64,000 nucleotides of DNA from Apiospora phragmitis (GCA_038363925.1 JAQQWL010000011.1:4898001-4962000); one strand, 5' to 3'; positions 1 through 13,926 are shown, numbered from the stretch's first letter. Made by a program: numbers and translations. Notes: generated by a model not told the origin, from the letters alone.

Positions 1-248
1 ACGTTAGGCTACTATGTCTTATCATATATGGGTGTCTTTGAATCATAGAAGCAGTCTGTTGGGGAATTATCAGGGGGGAATAGTAGACTACCATACCTCT
101 CGCAGTGTTGTTAATGAAGTGATGCTGTACATAAGTAATTAGTTCACTGGCCCACAGGCTGGCTATAGGCGTGACCAATAGGCTTACGAAGTACTATACG
201 ATGTTGTCAGACCTTGTAGTGGATGAAAACGGAGACCCTGTTACTTAC

Positions 249-1533
249 AAGGAGATTCATAGGGTTATTGAGAAGTCTAATAAACTGTGAGCATGCATGC
301 GCGAGGCCTGGGCCAGAGGGGAGGTCCCTTACTTGGATGGTAGCGGCTCTAGGTGAGGAGGTATGTAGATGGAGACAGGTTTGTCGTAGTAACCTCCTGT
401 CTTTTCCGTCGCATCATCCATATCAACGCCGAATCCGAACTCCGCTGCGAAGAGCTGATCCGTATCGAAGTCTCCGAAGGGCGTCTCCATCCTGTCGCGC
501 TGGCTGAAAGGAGACTCCCCCGAGCTTATCGCGTTGCTGTCATCGTTCTTGCCGAGGTCCAGGTCAGGCAGACCCCGGTCGACGCCGTAGTACCTAGACT
601 GACTCGACTGCGATGTATGTGTGTTAGAAGAATGCAGACTTGAAGGGCTGGCATAGTCATCCTGAGAGCCCTGTAGGCCGGGAGGGCCAGACAGCAGCGA
701 ATGGACCGACATGCGCCTCATGTCAGGGGATGTCACCGATAGCCGGTCCGAGCGTTGAGCCTGGCTTGTGTCATCGTCGCTGTACGTAGATGCAGTGGTA
801 GGCGTATCAGGTGACGAGGCCGAAGGGACTATGGGTAAGGCCCATTTGAACGGCGTCGGCCCCGTGTCTCTTGCGGAGGTCGGAGAAACGAGTGGCGCTT
901 GATCAGCAGCAGATTCTGCGGCCGCCCTGCTGTCGAGCTTGATGCGTTTGCTTGAGCTCGGGCGTTGGTCCTCGGGCGGGCTCTGTGGTGTTGTGACAGA
1001 CGCTTCCCTGGCCGGAGCCGAGGTGGTGGCTTTCCCCTTCGCCGCCTCTGGAGGAGGCACCGGGGCTGCCACTGGCGCCCCCAGTGGCTCAATCTTTCGC
1101 CCACTAGTCGAGGCTGTCGCGGGAAACTGGTGCACCAACTTGAAGCCCTTGGCCGGGATGGAGGAAGAAGATGATGTTACGGGTGCCGAGGCAGGGTCGA
1201 CACCCTCGGGCTCCGGCCGCTTTCCCCGGCGGCCCTCCCAGTTCAACCTGATACTATAATCACAATGCTCACCGGCTCGTTGGCAGCTGGGTCCCGCATT
1301 AGTACCGATACCGTGACTGGGGTAAGTTCGGTCTTGTGTCCGGGGAGAGACTCACTTCAAGCAGCTCGGGTGTTCCTCCCCGCATTTGATCTTCCTGTTT
1401 TTGCAGGGCCTTGATAGCTGGTTAGTCACATCAACCCCAGAATTTATGATCGGCCAAGAAGAGCATCTGACCAGCACCCATTACGGCTCCTTCTTTTCGG
1501 TTCAGGCGCCCCAGGTTTCTTGGGCCGTGGCAT
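249..1533 (-). CDS. Zn2Cys6 transcription factor, ARCA/moc3-like, N-terminal part, incomplete at left edge
   Basis: The start codon is at 1533. Exons read 1533-1472, 1409-1356, 1286-333 and probably 276-249. The first two introns both lie inside the zinc cluster. Splicing them gives Cys20-X2-Cys23-X6-Cys30-X6-Cys37-X2-Cys40-X6-Cys47, a complete Gal4-type DNA-binding module, followed by a Ser/Thr/Pro-rich region of about 280 residues. A segment near 340-620 (YYGVDRGLPDLDLGKNDD and, later, YYDKPVSIYIPPHLEPLPSK) resembles what I know of fungal ARCA-like regulators. The third exon ends at a strong donor (AAGTAAGG, 332), and 276-249 then encodes LLNNPMNLL, which fits the same family. Further left only fragments match (a HHFINNTAR-like stretch at about 124-98) and the frame breaks soon after. 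The rest of the regulatory domain is therefore missing or decayed. Target genes are unknown. Confidence 0.8.
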
Positions 1534-2091
1534 GTTGGGCCGGGAACGGGGTCCGGCAGACTGGTCCCGGAATTAGAATTGAAGCAAAACATCAGCCGTG
1601 TACCCTACGCTGACAGTAGCTTCATAGAGTAAAAGAATCCGATAATCGAAAAAAGGGCTACGAGTGTTGCCAAGGAAGCACAGCAAAGTTGATGCACCTA
1701 CTTTAAGTATGCCTTGACAAGGTCCCTAATCAAATGGTCATGCTCCCCAGAAAGAGAGACAGATAAGGTCGTTCGCTAGGCTGGCGGTTTCGGATTGCCG
1801 CTTCAGATACACGTGGGGCATGACTCGCGCACCTGATAGTACGGCACTAGACAACCAAGGACAACCAAGGACACCCAAGTGCTGATGCAGCCTTCCACGG
1901 TCCGGTTCCTTGGTGTCACCGAATCACGAACCCCCAACCAAGGCTGACAGGCCTGGCCTCCCCCGGACTATTACTACTACCACTAGAAAACCCCCATCAA
2001 AAGTCCTCCAGCTGGCATTGGGCCCTTGTTCAATCAACGCCACGATGAGGTCATCAGGAAACTCTATTCAATACGCCCCGTCGCGGGCATT
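1534..2091. other. Intergenic, upstream of the ARCA-like regulator
   Basis: About 560 bases between the start of the zinc-cluster gene and the stop of the WD40-cyclophilin gene, both on the minus strand. It must hold the promoter of the former and the 3' end of the latter. Apart from a short direct repeat at 1851-1879 I see no coding or RNA signal. Confidence 0.6.
1851..1879. repeat. Short tandem direct repeat
   Basis: Two exact copies of a 10-base unit (acaaccaagg) followed by a third copy with one change. It lies in the promoter region of the ARCA-like regulator; a function is not implied. Confidence 0.7.
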
Positions 2092-4092
2092 TCATACTAT
2101 ATCGATGTTCAATATCTTGATGTCCTCTTCAGGCTTCTCCTTGTACGTCCGCACGTTGTCTATCTTGTGAACCACGTCCAGCCCTTGAATCGCCCTACCG
2201 AAAATAGTGTGCTTGTTATCAAGCCACGGCTGCACATTAAACGTTAGCGAGTGATAGTTTGACACGGCCGCCGATCCCCCCCTTGACTTACTGTCTTTTC
2301 CGTGGTAATGAAGAACTGGCTACCGTTGGTGTTGGGCCCTGCGTTGGCCATGCTAACCGTGTAGGGCTTGTCGTGCTTAAGCGTGCTGAACTCATCTTCA
2401 AACTCCTTGCCCCAGATGCTCTCGCCCCCGTACCATCCCTAGCGGGTCGCCGCCCTGGATCATGAACTTCCGTATCACTCGGTGGAAGACGGTGTTGTTG
2501 TAGTACCCGCGCTTCGCATGGGTAACAAAGTTCTCCACAGCCTTGGGTGCCGCATCGGGGAACAGCCGAATATGTATATCGCCATACGTTGTGTGCAGAA
2601 CAGCTGCAGTGCCTGTCTCGGCCTGTTTCGTCTGCGCCGCCTTCTTTGCACCCAGCATCGTCGGCTTCTCGTTTTGGACGTCCCGGGCCGATTTGGAGAT
2701 TTCCTCCTGATTCGTGAACATATAGAATCGCACCTTGCCGACCGCTGTCGCGACAAGTATAGGGTCACGCGTTTCTGACTCTTGTAGAAGGGGATTGTTG
2801 GATGCTGCCATCGCTACTGTCGTAACGCCCTTCTTCTGCGGTTGTCCCTGGTAGATGGCCAAGTTCACCGGGCGTATGTTTTCTTCCTTTCCGTAGACTT
2901 TGACAACCTGGTTTGTAAAGGTATTGATGACCTTGACGCCTAATATCGAGCCGTACAGAATAAAATGGCCGGACTCATCAAAGATCACATTCACCTTGTT
3001 CCTTAATGATGGCGATTCAATCTCACGCTCGGCTGCTAGCCTCCTCCCAAATTCAACGTCATCGAGCTTCTGCGTAGCGGCCCCAGCCTGTTGCATCTCC
3101 TCGATGACTTGCATAGACTCATCGTATGTCCTGTACAGTTTCGCGCTCGCAAACTCGAATATGCGAATCTTGCGGTCAGGCATGGAGAATGTGACGAACT
3201 GCTGGCCTGTTGGTGAAATGGTGAGAGACGTCGGTGTAGATTTCGCTTTTTTGAAGTCAAAAAGGTTGGTCGAGCTTTTGTACTGGAACACGTTCTCCGG
3301 CTTCTCGTAATTCGAACTCGGGCTCCAATACTCGAGCATCCCATTGTCATCGGCGGACACCACGCAATCGTAGACATCGTTGAAAGCCATCATGGTTACA
3401 ACACTTCGGTGAAGACCCTTGATCGTGTGTATCGGTGTCTGGTTCTCTCCCCGGCCGTCGTAAATATTGATCAAAGGCGCTGTGTCGTCGGCTATCGCTA
3501 GCAGAGGGATGGAAGCTCCGCGCTTGTGAACCCAACATAGGTACCGAGGGGTATAGTCGAGGGTTAGCATGGCCAGCAGATCAAATGTTATGACATCAAA
3601 GATCTTGACCGTCTTGTCTGCCCCTGTCGTCGCAAAACTTCGCCCGTCTTGGCTGACCGAAACCGACTTGATCTCCCCTTGATGTGCCTTGAATTCCTTG
3701 ACAAACTCAATGTCATCGACCACCTTCTTCCAGAACTTGACAACGCCATCGACAGAACTCGTGATCAGAAAGTCGGTCAGGGGCGTAACGGTCACGAAGG
3801 AAAGGTTCTCCTTGTGCATGAGCGACTTGGAGTATCGATTCGACTTGGGCAGAGCTGATATGTACAGCTTCTCGTAGGGCAGGACTCTTCGTTTCTTCTT
3901 GGGTGCGGCCGAAGGCAGCTGTGGCCCCATGTCATCGTCCGAGGAGCTGTCTGTCAACGATCAGTTGCTGAACACTCCAGGTGAATTTATGGGTGTGCAT
4001 GCATACTACTCACCATCAGCGGCTTGATCTGCGAAGTCAGAGTGACTGCGCTTGTTGGACTTGGAGTCCTCGTCTTCTCTGACCTCCGCCAT
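2092..4092 (-). CDS. WD40-cyclophilin peptidyl-prolyl isomerase (PPWD1/Cyp15 type), frame broken twice
   Basis: Exons read 4092-4014, 3950-2292 and 2229-2092. The ORF start at 3957 is only a TTG; the true start is the ATG at 4092 in an upstream exon, whose 63-base intron splices in phase. The N-terminus is acidic and lysine-rich, WD40 repeats fill roughly residues 55-420 (for example [24 protein letters not shown]), and a cyclophilin domain forms the C-terminus ([15 protein letters not shown], then [18 protein letters not shown]). This is the architecture of human PPWD1, a spliceosome-associated prolyl isomerase. Between QGGDPLG and [11 protein letters not shown] two single bases are missing, in a CCC run at 2437-2439 and a CCCCC run at 2425-2429 (plus strand). 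Restoring both gives 626 codons including the stop and a normal domain. I take these as assembly errors in an otherwise intact gene. Confidence 0.93.
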
Positions 4093-4827
4093 TGCAACGG
4101 TTTTTATAGGAATTGGAAATACCCGACTCCTCTCTCGTATGGAAGCAAGCAGGCGGGAGAAGGAGTGACTTCTTCGGTCTGGAAAGGAGGTTGGCGCGAC
4201 AATGCGCTGCGTAGATATGATTTGGTTGATGGATGTTTTTGGAGGAAGCTCTAACAGAAGCTTAAGCTAAGTATGGAATAATAACAAGCGTCGCATATTC
4301 CTTGTCGCGGAGGGGCTGTCCACCAAAACGCCGACCACCGATGGGCTGGAACGCACCTACACCACGACCCGGGTACTGAATATGTAGTTTAAAGTACCTA
4401 CTTCCTACCTAAGATTCAATTTGTCAGGGACCGAGTTTAGAAATCATGCCAATTGAACAACTCCAGTCCAGGTCCGTCCCGGCGGGCAGCCCCTTTCCGG
4501 AATTCTAAGATCAGATTATGTCAGCTAACAAGCTCGTACTCGTCCCAAGTAAGGAAGGTAAGCGAGAGGTAGCTTTTGCTCTTGGACTTGAACGCGTTCA
4601 CGGGATGTTAACAAAAGCCGAGGGACCCATCTGATATCGTCAATGACGTCTCACGGCCATTCTGTAGGAATATTCTTGTCCACGTATGATTGATTTATAC
4701 ACGCCTGGGAGTTTCTCAACCCTCCAGAGATTAGTACATAATTTTTCCTCGCTAGGATTTTATCCCTCCGTTCGGACAATCCAAACCATATACACACTCT
4801 CACCCACAGGAGTACGATTCTGGTATC
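4093..4827. other. Divergent promoter region
   Basis: About 735 bases between the start of the WD40-cyclophilin gene (-) and that of the FAR-17a/AIG1-like gene (+). It must hold both promoters. No ORF here has recognisable content and no RNA gene was seen. Confidence 0.6.
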
Positions 4828-5601
4828 ATGGCTCGGCATCAGCTACAGCGGCTGGAAGCCCCTTCAAGGCAGTTCTCGCTGTTCTTGCATGCTGCAGGCA
4901 TCGCCTCATTCACGGCCTCGTTCCGATTCCTCAACAGCTGGGAGACGCCCATGTCAAGCGCCTACGGTGGTCACTATCAATTCCTCACCATCATAGGCTT
5001 AGCTCTGGCGCAAATCACCTTCGTGGTCGGGTTATTGGCAGACATCACACTTTCACCTAGTCTCTTTACTGTCAAGAATGCGCTGTCCGTCTTCTCGGCG
5101 CCCCTGGAGATTCTCATTACCGTCTTGTACTGGGGGCTCTGCGCGATTGACAAGTCCCTCGTCTTCCCTCCCGACTTTCAGCTTGATTTCCTTCCGGATT
5201 TCGGCTTCCACGCCGCGCCGGGCCTGATGCTCGCGCTGGACCTACTTCTACTGAGTCCGCCATGGACAGTCAACGCTTACTCGGCGGTCACTCTCGGTGT
5301 AACGCTAGGTTTTGCGTATTGGGTCTGGGTAGAATATTGTTTCACCCAGAATGGATGGTAAGGAGGATGTATGTTGTTTCTTGGAGGACTCGTCACACTG
5401 ATACTCGTGAACAGGTACCCGTATCCCATCTTCGATATCCTGAGCACGTGGCAAAGGGGATTGCTGTTTACCTTCTCGTCCCTGTTGATGTCAGGCAGCA
5501 CCATGACCTTGAAGTGGCTGTATGGCAAGCTCAACGGTGTGGAACGGTTCCAAAAGGAAGCGGTCAAGAATCCTGCAGGCGTCCGCCCAAAAGGCGAATG
5601 A
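4828..5601 (+). CDS. FAR-17a/AIG1-like integral membrane protein
   Basis: Two exons, 4828-5357 and 5415-5601, separated by a 57-base intron that splits the Trp codon in NGWYPYP. The product has 238 residues. It has about six hydrophobic segments separated by short loops, with conserved-looking features such as RFLNSWETPMSSAYGGHYQF, a segment resembling APLEILITVLYWGL, and HAAPGLMLALDLLLLSPPW carrying the family's intramembrane His. The family (androgen-induced gene 1/FAR-17a, ADTRP) contains threonine-type hydrolases of fatty-acid esters of hydroxy fatty acids in animals; activity of the fungal members is not established to my knowledge. The C-terminus is short and basic. Nothing in the neighbourhood adds to its role. 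Family assignment is firm, substrate unknown. Confidence 0.88.
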
Positions 5602-6478
5602 GAGACTCAGCGTGGACTCGAGGGGCGTGGTGATTGGATTGATGCATTATCACGTAAGGGACTTCCCGCGTATGATTGCATCAAGGTCAGGGGGCAGATG
5701 CATGTAATCAAACACCATTAAGCTGGGTCACAATCCGCGCCAGGCAGAGGGCAAGAAGAGCGATACCAAAGATGCAAAGCCGACTTTGGTGTCAGGAGGT
5801 TCGAAACGATATAAATGAGGCACGTGGGAAAAAAGGACGTGAAAGATGAATTAGCATAGGTAATGACTAGCCGTAACTGATAAGGGGGCCAGTTGGATGT
5901 GACTCTTTACCATGGATGAAGGTTGTGAGAGTGGAGAAGAGAGAGTGTGTGTGTGTGTGTGTGTGTCTGTCCTGCTCGAGCTCATCACGAATATTGGACA
6001 GTGAAGAATGCATTCTGGTGTATGCGCGTCGTAAATTGGAAATCGTATGACTTGTAACATATTGACAATTTACTGACAGTGTGTGCTTGGATCAAGTCGC
6101 ATCGGGTACGGGCATCGTCACACCCACCAAGAGGTGTCCTCGGTTGTCGGATGGGTTCTCTACATGAAAGTACAATTGAAGGGCGATAATTAATTAATGG
6201 CTGCATGGCGACTGGCTGTCCCTCTATGTATGCCCCGCCTTTTAGTTCCGTCACCTCAATTCATAGCTTGAGCTGCATGCGACACAGCTCCGATCCGCGC
6301 TCTCAACGGCCGCCTGAACTTTTTTTTTCTTTCCCTTTTCTGTCAGTCCTCAGGTAAACAATTGTAACATCTTCTCCTCCTTATTTCTTGTATAGATCTT
6401 TTATTCATCTGATTCAAGCTCGGGATTCTCGACAATTGGTCTTCATTACCCTTTTAAAGCTTTCAACTCTAGCCCATC
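5602..6478. other. Intergenic, 5' region of DAHP synthase
   Basis: About 880 bases between two plus-strand genes. It contains a GT microsatellite (5945-5966) and, close to the DAHP synthase start, T- and pyrimidine-rich sequence (about 6318-6420) typical of fungal promoters and leaders. No gene seen. Confidence 0.6.
5945..5966. repeat. GT dinucleotide microsatellite
   Basis: Eleven perfect GT units in the intergenic region upstream of DAHP synthase. Confidence 0.95.
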
Positions 6479-9122
<2,644 letters not shown>

Positions 9123-10421
9123 ATGTTGGCAAGATCCTGCCTGCGCTCGACGCGCATTCTCAACTCCGCCAGAAATGGCGCGACCAGCTTCGCCAAGGTA
9201 CGACCAATTCGATTCCCAACTCAGCTCAATCACTTCCCTTGGGCCCGTACCAGCCTCAATGGTGGCTCCAATGGGTCTCTTGCCACCCTTGCTGGTCATC
9301 CGGATAGCTTCAATGGAGTAGTCGTAGCTGACTATATATCTTTCTAGCGAAATGCCTCGACGTCAAGCTCCGGTGCCGAATCCCCTGCGCGGTTGAACAT
9401 GGCCGCCGCCGCCTCGACTGCTGTAGCCATTGGATCCGTCGCTTGGTACTACCATCTCTACGGACCTACTGCTCAGGCAATGACACCTGCCGAGGAAGGG
9501 TATGTGCTGTCGATGAACCCAAGTCGCCGAACCAAGCCGAGTCGATTTGGGGCGGTGCGAGCGGCGTCCTCGAACTAAATCACGCCAATTACTTGGATGA
9601 CGTTGCTAACACATCGCTGTGCAGTCTGCATCCCACACAGTACCCCTGGGTTCACGAGCAATGGTTCAAGACCTTTGACCACCAAGCGTAAGAGCTCCAG
9701 TCAGCCCGCAGTTCTTTACTGGTTCCCACTAACGCCTAAGCATAGCCTTCGCCGTGGTTTCCAGGTCTACCAGGAAGTCTGCGCCGCCTGCCACTCTCTC
9801 AGCCGTGTCCCCTACCGAACACTCGTCGGTACCGTCTTGACTGTCGATGAGGCCAAGGAGCTGGCCGAGCAGAACGAGTACGACACCGAGCCCAACGATG
9901 AGGGTGAGATTGAGAAGCGACCTGGAAAGCTTTCGGATTACATCCCTGCCCCTTACAAGAACGACGAAGCCGCCCGAGCTGCCAACAACGGTGCTCTGCC
10001 CCCAGATCTGAGCTTGATCGTCAAGGGCCGCCACGGTGGCTGCAACTACATCTTCAGCTTGTTGACTGGCTACCCTGAGGAGCCCCCGGCTGGTGCTCAG
10101 GTTCAGGCAGGTCTGAACTTCAACCCCTACTTCCCCGGAACCGGTATTGCCATGGCTCGTGTTCTGTACGACGGTCTGGTTGAGTACGAAGACGAAACCC
10201 CGGCTTCGACTTCGCAGATGGCCAAGGATGTCACCGAGTTCCTGAACTGGGCTGCCGAGCCCGAGATGGACGACCGCAAGAAGATGGGTATGAAGGTTTT
10301 GGCCGTCACTGCAGTCTTGACTGCTCTCAGCATCTGGGTCAAGCGATACAAGTGGGCGCCAATCAAGTCGAGAAAGACGGTGTACGACCCTCCCAAGGCC
10401 AGCAAGACCACCCGCCTCTAG
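9123..10421 (+). CDS. CYT1: Cytochrome c1, heme protein of respiratory complex III
   Basis: Exons read 9123-9197, 9348-9499, 9625-9687 and 9746-10421; all phases agree and give 321 residues. The N-terminus is a basic, Arg-rich mitochondrial presequence ([20 protein letters not shown]) followed by a hydrophobic sorting segment around [17 protein letters not shown], as expected for import to the intermembrane space side of the inner membrane. The c-type heme site is [14 protein letters not shown]. The axial Met ligand lies in the [12 protein letters not shown] segment. A single C-terminal membrane anchor ([20 protein letters not shown]) holds it in the bc1 complex, where it passes electrons from the Rieske protein to cytochrome c. 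The gene is intact. Confidence 0.97.
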
Positions 10422-11268
10422 AAACATAAATCCTGCTGTATGTAATAGTACGCTCCTCCGTAACTCCTTTGTTTTTGTCTCGGGAAGAGAATCGAGGTTG
10501 CAAAACAACATTGCTGGGGCTCCAAAGACGGTGATATTAGAGTGTAAATCAAGTTTATCTTTTTTTATTTTAAGATGCATCGTTTTTTGCTTGCTTGAGA
10601 AACTGGGTTTCATCCCCCTTCCCGGGCTACTCTGTGATGGGAGAACTGGACAGAAGACCATGAGCTGATCATGTGGCATTTGACGGCAAAACAAACATAT
10701 ATATGTATCCATTTGGTTAGGAGTGGTTTGCATGCAATATGCGTCTGATAGCAGGTTTCACACATGCATAGAAACCTTTAGAGAAGACTTGCAACCAGCA
10801 AAATGAGCAACCTTGGTGTCTCCAGCTGTTACTAAAATGTGCACGAACTTGGCTCATTTAAGAGGCCATGCCACTCTCACACTCAGTGGATAGAATAATG
10901 CGCAGGACCTGTTGCTTGCCGCATCTTTTTCTTCTCTCTCACAACAAAGCGACGCACACCCAGACTATTAGTAATTGTGAGCTGCCGCCATCTCAATCAA
11001 ATGGTGCAGACATTTAAAAATCCATACTCCCCGGCACTTGTTAACTAGGGCGATTGTTTGTTGCGTTCCGGAATCCTAGAAGCTGACCGAATATTTGATT
11101 ATCTCCAGGATAGCGATGTTGTTCTGGTAGACTCCAATATTGAATCACCAACCCCACTAGTCTGGCATCACCAAAAGCAGGCTGCCTAATTGCTCCTCGA
11201 TCACGACACGAACAGACATCGATAAAGTGCATTAGAAAGCAACAACGTCACATCTCGTTCATGAAGTG
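10422..11268. other. Intergenic between CYT1 and the MBD4-like gene
   Basis: About 850 bases, A/T-rich near 10556-10580 with T runs that fit a 3' end region. No gene or RNA seen. The only long ORF on the minus strand here is antisense to CYT1 and has no family character. Confidence 0.6.
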
Positions 11269-13140
11269 ATGGGATCCCGCCGGCGAAAATCGAGGAGGCA
11301 GAAGTTGGAGGCCGCTAATGTTGTGGAACGGCCGCAGCAAACGGACCCGGCAGAAACTGCCAAGGGTCCAGACAGCCAGCTTGCGGATGACTTTATGTTC
11401 GGCTGGAATACGGAAAATGAGGTGGACAAAGAGGCTTTTGGTCTGGCTATTGCCCATGGCCAGATGGACCCTGACGCGCTCGCTGAATTCCGAAGCTTGA
11501 GTCTACTGCGTGGGTTCGAGGAGTTGGATATGACGCTGGCCTGTGCAAGCTCGCTGCTCAGAAAAGATGCAGACCCAGAAAGCCTCGATGGCCAAGACAT
11601 TCTCACATATGTTGCAAGACTTCTTGGAAACCTGTCCCAGGAGCCTGTTTTATCCAGCAGACAGTTAGAACCCTGGTCGGTGCAACAAGATAAGTCAACA
11701 ACTTTCGAAGGCGAGAGCAAAAACCGCAAGCGGAAGCGAGGCGAAGACTCTCCCTACTTTGCTGAACACGAAATTCCCGAGAGCGTTGCTAGGAAAATCG
11801 CCAAGAAAGCTCGTAAACAAGCGAAGAAGCAAACTAGAAGGTCTCTTTTCGCCGAGCAGCTCGAGCCGGATGCTGCTTCACTTGCGGTGCAGCACAATCC
11901 CACAGTCTTACAGGACGCCGCAACATGGTATCTCGGCAGCAGGAATGACAAACACGAAGACGCCGCTCACGACGGAGATGATGTTCAAAATGGAATTCGC
12001 GGCAAGAGCCATTCTACAAATCGGACGGCGGAGGGTCACGACGGTTTAGAGGATTGCCCCGACGTAGCTCGCGCCGAGCCCATAAATGCTTACGAAATCC
12101 AAAGCGAGGAATTTGACACTGCAGTGGACAGTCAGTCACCGCTTCTGGAAACATGCGCCGGGGTTGCATCCATGGTAAACGGTGGCGAGAGTATAGAGTG
12201 TGCGTCTCTACAATCTACATTGGTGGGGAGCAAACGACCCTCTGATACCGATGAACCACCCCGGCGTGTACTCCGCCCATCCAACTGTACGCCCAAGAGG
12301 ACGACTTCATCAAAATTCTTCGAGTCTCTCCCTAAAGCCACCAGTCCTGCGAAGACGAAGAGTCCTCGTCCGCCGAGGGGAACAGTGTCCGCGTTGCCGT
12401 TTCCTACACTATCCGCACCGCGATTCGGTCTTGTGCAAGAAGAGCTTGCCGGTGATCCCTTCCGCTTACTCATCGCCGTCACATTCCTGGTCAGAACCTC
12501 TGGAAAGGCGGCGGTCCCGGTGTTCCGCACGCTAATGGACAAGTTTCCCAGCCCCGAAGCGCTTGCCGGGGCGCAGCCCAGTGAGATATCCGCCATGATT
12601 AAGCATCTTGGGCTCTCGGTGGTCCGCACGGCACAGATTCAGAAGTTTGCCCGCATATGGCTCGAGAAGCCCCCGACCAGGGATGTCCGCTACGGCGTCA
12701 AGAACTACCCTCGGACGGGCGACGGCAGCGATATATGGGCCGGGGAGGAGCTTCCCCCCGAGGAGCACGATGACTCGCGCACGTCGGCGTGGGAGATCGG
12801 ACACATGACCCAAGGCCCTTATGCGATCGACAGCTGGCGCATCTTCTGCCGGGATGCCCTGCTCGAGCGCGCGCAGGATTGGAAGGGCAAGGGTCGCGAG
12901 GGAGAATTCCAACCCGAGTGGATGCGTGTACTACCGCAAGATAAGGAGCTACGGGCGTACCTACGTTGGATGTGGATGCTTGAAGGTTGGGCGTGGGACC
13001 CAGCCACTGGCGACAAAGAGGTGTTGTCTGAACAGCTTTGGTCTGCGGTCAACGAGGGCAGAGTCGCCTGGGACAATACGGGGAACCTGAACATCTTGGA
13101 AAAGCAAGAGGAGGCAGATGACGGGAACGAGAAGGCTTAA
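11269..13140 (+). CDS. MBD4-like DNA glycosylase (HhH-GPD superfamily), no methyl-CpG-binding domain
   Basis: A single-exon gene of 623 residues. The ORF can be extended one codon to a GTG at 11266, but the first ATG is 11269. Residues 1 to about 370 are low-complexity and charged, with a basic Lys/Arg stretch near 140-190 and no recognisable domain. Residues 390-560 carry a helix-hairpin-helix glycosylase core: DPFRLLIAVTFLVRTSGKAA, FPSPEALAGAQPSEISAMIK, LGLSVVRTAQIQKFARIW and WEIGHMTQGPYAIDSWRIFC. Asp521 in the last motif corresponds to the catalytic Asp of MBD4. No iron-sulfur Cys cluster follows, as in MBD4. MBD4 removes T or U opposite G, the products of deamination of 5-methylcytosine or cytosine. 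The fungal substrate is inferred. Single-copy repair role in the nucleus is likely. Confidence 0.87.
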   Translation: MGSRRRKSRRQKLEAANVVERPQQTDPAETAKGPDSQLADDFMFGWNTENEVDKEAFGLAIAHGQMDPDALAEFRSLSLLRGFEELDMTLACASSLLRKDADPESLDGQDILTYVARLLGNLSQEPVLSSRQLEPWSVQQDKSTTFEGESKNRKRKRGEDSPYFAEHEIPESVARKIAKKARKQAKKQTRRSLFAEQLEPDAASLAVQHNPTVLQDAATWYLGSRNDKHEDAAHDGDDVQNGIRGKSHSTNRTAEGHDGLEDCPDVARAEPINAYEIQSEEFDTAVDSQSPLLETCAGVASMVNGGESIECASLQSTLVGSKRPSDTDEPPRRVLRPSNCTPKRTTSSKFFESLPKATSPAKTKSPRPPRGTVSALPFPTLSAPRFGLVQEELAGDPFRLLIAVTFLVRTSGKAAVPVFRTLMDKFPSPEALAGAQPSEISAMIKHLGLSVVRTAQIQKFARIWLEKPPTRDVRYGVKNYPRTGDGSDIWAGEELPPEEHDDSRTSAWEIGHMTQGPYAIDSWRIFCRDALLERAQDWKGKGREGEFQPEWMRVLPQDKELRAYLRWMWMLEGWAWDPATGDKEVLSEQLWSAVNEGRVAWDNTGNLNILEKQEEADDGNEKA

Positions 13141-13926
13141 TAGAGTGTGCCACAGAGCGAAGAATAGCGAATGCACCGGGGATGTGCTATTGCAAAGTAG
13201 CTTGGTGGTTCATGTAACATAGGAAGATGCTCAGGATACCACAATTTTGGTATCTATCTACCTGCATCTTTGCATCTGGCTTGGAGTTTGGATTGGATAC
13301 CTTGCGATTTACTTGAAACAGCTTCACAGCGACAGTCCATCTCTAGGTATTATCCAATGAGATGGACGTGTATCACATAGCGTACATGCATCCATTGCAG
13401 CGTACATATAACCGGTCGGTCGGTGATACGTCAATGGCGAAGCAGGGTGACCCCAAACTGTCGAACCTGCTCCAACCCAGGCCAACCCAAGACCAAAATA
13501 GCCCACCAAAAAACACCCGAGGCCCACGGCTCGGGAGAGAGCCGGCGGGCGGTTGCGCAAAGTTCAGACAACCTAACACTCCTACTGTGAAGGAAGAAGG
13601 AGGCATTTAGAGCCTGTTCCCGCCATTCTGCCTGCAACAGGTTACGACAGACCACATTCTCAAACGTAATACACAATAGACTTCAGGTCCAAGGGGTCGG
13701 TCCGTCATCATGCGACGGAGCGGAGTCGCCTTGCAACTCTCGTCTTAGACCATCATCGCTCTATAGTTTACATACTAATTGCCTGCTTCTCCTCCATTGC
13801 TTTCAGCCCCCCTCTCGGAGAAAACGACACTTCATCACTTCAAATCGAGGGGCGAAATCTTATACGATTGAGTCTTCCCCAATTGCCTCTCCTCACCTCT
13901 CCCGCCTGTAAACTGCACACGCCAAC
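13141..13926. other. Intergenic, promoter of the pyroglutamyl peptidase gene
   Basis: About 790 bases; pyrimidine-rich just upstream of the next start codon. Overlapping short ORFs on both strands show no recognisable content. Confidence 0.6.

Noticed and set aside
140..290. Plus-strand ORF fragment at the left edge encoding a Tyr- and Lys-rich peptide ending EKSNKL
   Set aside because: It is antisense to segments that match the ARCA-like regulator and has no start codon or family character.
10422..10733. Minus-strand ORF of 334 codons ending inside CYT1
   Set aside because: It is the antisense shadow of the cytochrome c1 coding exon.
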